Source: TMED14 sp041179465
Lineage (GTDB): Bacteria > Bacteroidota > Bacteroidia > Flavobacteriales > Schleiferiaceae
Assembly: GCA_041179465.1 (NCBI GenBank)
Contig: JBEGTJ010000022.1
Coordinates: 1 to 22,840, forward strand
Length of the DNA stretch: 22,840 nt
Direction of reading: 5' to 3'
In this document: in pieces, positions 21,979 to 22,840 of the stretch
Numbering within the stretch: position 1 is the first letter of the stretch
Layout: the number at the start of each line of letters is the position of its first letter
Position numbers and translations under genes: made by a program
The notes under the pieces: generated by a model
Database searches by the model: none
The model's input: only the letters and a program-made list of their open reading frames with translations
Told to the model about the DNA's origin: nothing

Positions 21979-22840
21979 GACGGAGGATTGTGGGTCTGCG
22001 AAGGTAGAGGACGACGGGCAGCGGACGCTCACCCAAAACCGGCTCCAGCAGGTCGGCGTAGCGGCGCACTTGCTCTTCGTGCTCGGCCTGCGGCGCGCCC
22101 GTTTTGTAGTCGGCGACCACCCAGCGACCGTCGGCGCGGCGGTAAATGCGGTCGGGGCGCAGCACTCCGCCTTCGTGAAGCAGGCTGCGCTCGGTGTAGG
22201 TCTCGGTCGCGGACCACCAGTCGGCCAGTTCGGGGGCATCCAGCGCCAGCGCCAAGGTGTCGACCAGGCGGTCGCGCTCGGCCGCGTCGAGTTGGCTGCG
22301 TTCCGCGGCGGAATACGCGGCGGCGGCCGCGTCCCGGCGGTCGCGAATGCGTTCCAAGGCCGCATGCAGGGCGTTGCCGAAGCGCTGCTCGGGCTCCTCG
22401 TCGCGGGGCCGGGCCAGCTTCACCGTGTCGGTCCAGTCGCGGTTGCGCACGGTACTTTGGTCCCAGGTCGGAGCCGCGGGCGCGGCGGCCTCCGGAGCCG
22501 GCATGGCGCCCCACGTCCAGAGGTTTTCAGCCGGTTGCCGGGCTTCGCCCCGGGCCACTTCGGCCTCGGCGTGCTGCCTCCACCAACTGCCGTAGCCCTT
22601 CTGGGGGTCGAAGTAGACCCAAAGCTCGTCGATGGCTCGGGTGGTGGCCACGTACAGCAAATTGGCGTCGTCGAACGCGGCGCGCTCGGCGGTTTCGCGT
22701 ACCCGCTCGGCGTAGGCGGGCCAGCGCTGTCCGACCTCGTCGAGCAAGCCCTCATTCGAGCTGAACTTGGTGAGCGGAACCAGCGCCGACGGCGGCAAAT
22801 CGAGGTCCGGCCCGAGTACTCCGCGCGGATCGAGCCACAC
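21965..22840 (-). CDS. UvrD-type helicase-nuclease, C-terminal part (AddA-like, partial)
   Basis: The 291 C-terminal residues of a larger protein whose 5' end is beyond the window. NLLYVATTRAIDELWVY (60-76 of the fragment) is helicase motif VI of superfamily 1 (UvrD/RecB/AddA). It is followed by a RecB-like PD-(D/E)XK nuclease: GNALHAALE (155-163), LRPDRIYR with Asp230, VVADYKTG with Asp244 and Lys246, and QVRRY (257-261), the QxxxY motif. This layout is that of AddA/RecB-type enzymes that process double-strand breaks for recombination. An AddB partner would be expected nearby, outside the window. The fragment's first codon here (GTG at 22840) is not a real start. Its end overlaps kbl by 14 bases. 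Confidence 0.9.
   Translation of the reverse strand: MWLDPRGVLGPDLDLPPSALVPLTKFSSNEGLLDEVGQRWPAYAERVRETAERAAFDDANLLYVATTRAIDELWVYFDPQKGYGSWWRQHAEAEVARGEARQPAENLWTWGAMPAPEAAAPAAPTWDQSTVRNRDWTDTVKLARPRDEEPEQRFGNALHAALERIRDRRDAAAAAYSAAERSQLDAAERDRLVDTLALALDAPELADWWSATETYTERSLLHEGGVLRPDRIYRRADGRWVVADYKTGAPQAEHEEQVRRYADLLEPVLGERPLPVVLYLRRPTILRHEFP
21999..22006 (-). promoter_or_regulatory. Candidate -7 box (TACCTTCG) of kbl inside the helicase gene
   Basis: The minus strand reads TACCTTCG, 20 bases before the kbl ATG and within the last codons of the upstream gene. No -33 TTG is seen at the right distance. It would let kbl be expressed apart from the helicase-nuclease. Confidence 0.35.

Noticed and set aside
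21979..22365. Upstream extension of kbl by about 129 codons
   Set aside because: The region is the nuclease domain of the upstream gene in another frame, and Kbl homology starts exactly at the ATG at 21978.

Overview
The window comes from a high-GC (roughly 60-67 % in most coding stretches) member of the Bacteroidota, most likely class Bacteroidia. Three things point there. The gene content includes GldH, PorZ of the type IX secretion system, a zinc-less TraR/DksA protein and the DUF4837 lipoprotein. The order ileS-dksA-lspA is typical of the group. Promoters carry the TAnnTTTG-type -7 box of this phylum. I cannot name a genus. The window is ordinary, densely packed chromosome with no phage, IS element, CRISPR array, tRNA or rRNA. 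The longest gene-free stretch is 223 bases.

Layout: (1) 1-2497, minus strand: an envelope/nucleotide operon of a flippase, dUTPase and a sugar-phosphate nucleotidyltransferase cut by the window start. (2) 2498-2720: an AT-rich divergent intergenic region with two flanking gene promoters and, between them, an extra promoter-plus-terminator module that may encode a small RNA. (3) 2721-7571, plus: a serine racemase-like PLP enzyme, a RidA-family protein and isoleucyl-tRNA synthetase whose HIGH motif reads GIHH. (4) 7577-11013, plus: dksA-like regulator, lspA (TTG start), M28 peptidase and gpsA. (5) 11029-14946, plus: tatA, gatA, a LysM lytic transglycosylase and a DUF4837 lipoprotein, each overlapping the next by ATGA. 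(6) 14948-17973, minus: porZ-recO, converging on DUF4837 with one base between stops. (7) 17994-20760, plus: gldH and a class A penicillin-binding protein, divergent from porZ with interleaved promoters. (8) 20782-22840, minus: kbl and the C-terminal part of a UvrD-type helicase-nuclease cut by the window end.

Functionally the region mixes envelope biogenesis and secretion (flippase, LspA, TatA, transglycosylase, PorZ, GldH, PBP1A), lipid precursor synthesis (GpsA), translation (IleRS, GatA), and DNA repair (RecO, helicase-nuclease, dUTPase). Nearly every gene that is not first in its transcript starts inside or against the stop codon of the gene before it, which suggests translational coupling in a lineage that makes little use of Shine-Dalgarno sites. 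The points most worth a second look are the GXHH-type IleRS, the orphan promoter-terminator module at 2561-2664, the interleaved porZ/gldH promoters, and the dehydratase-RidA-IleRS neighbourhood.
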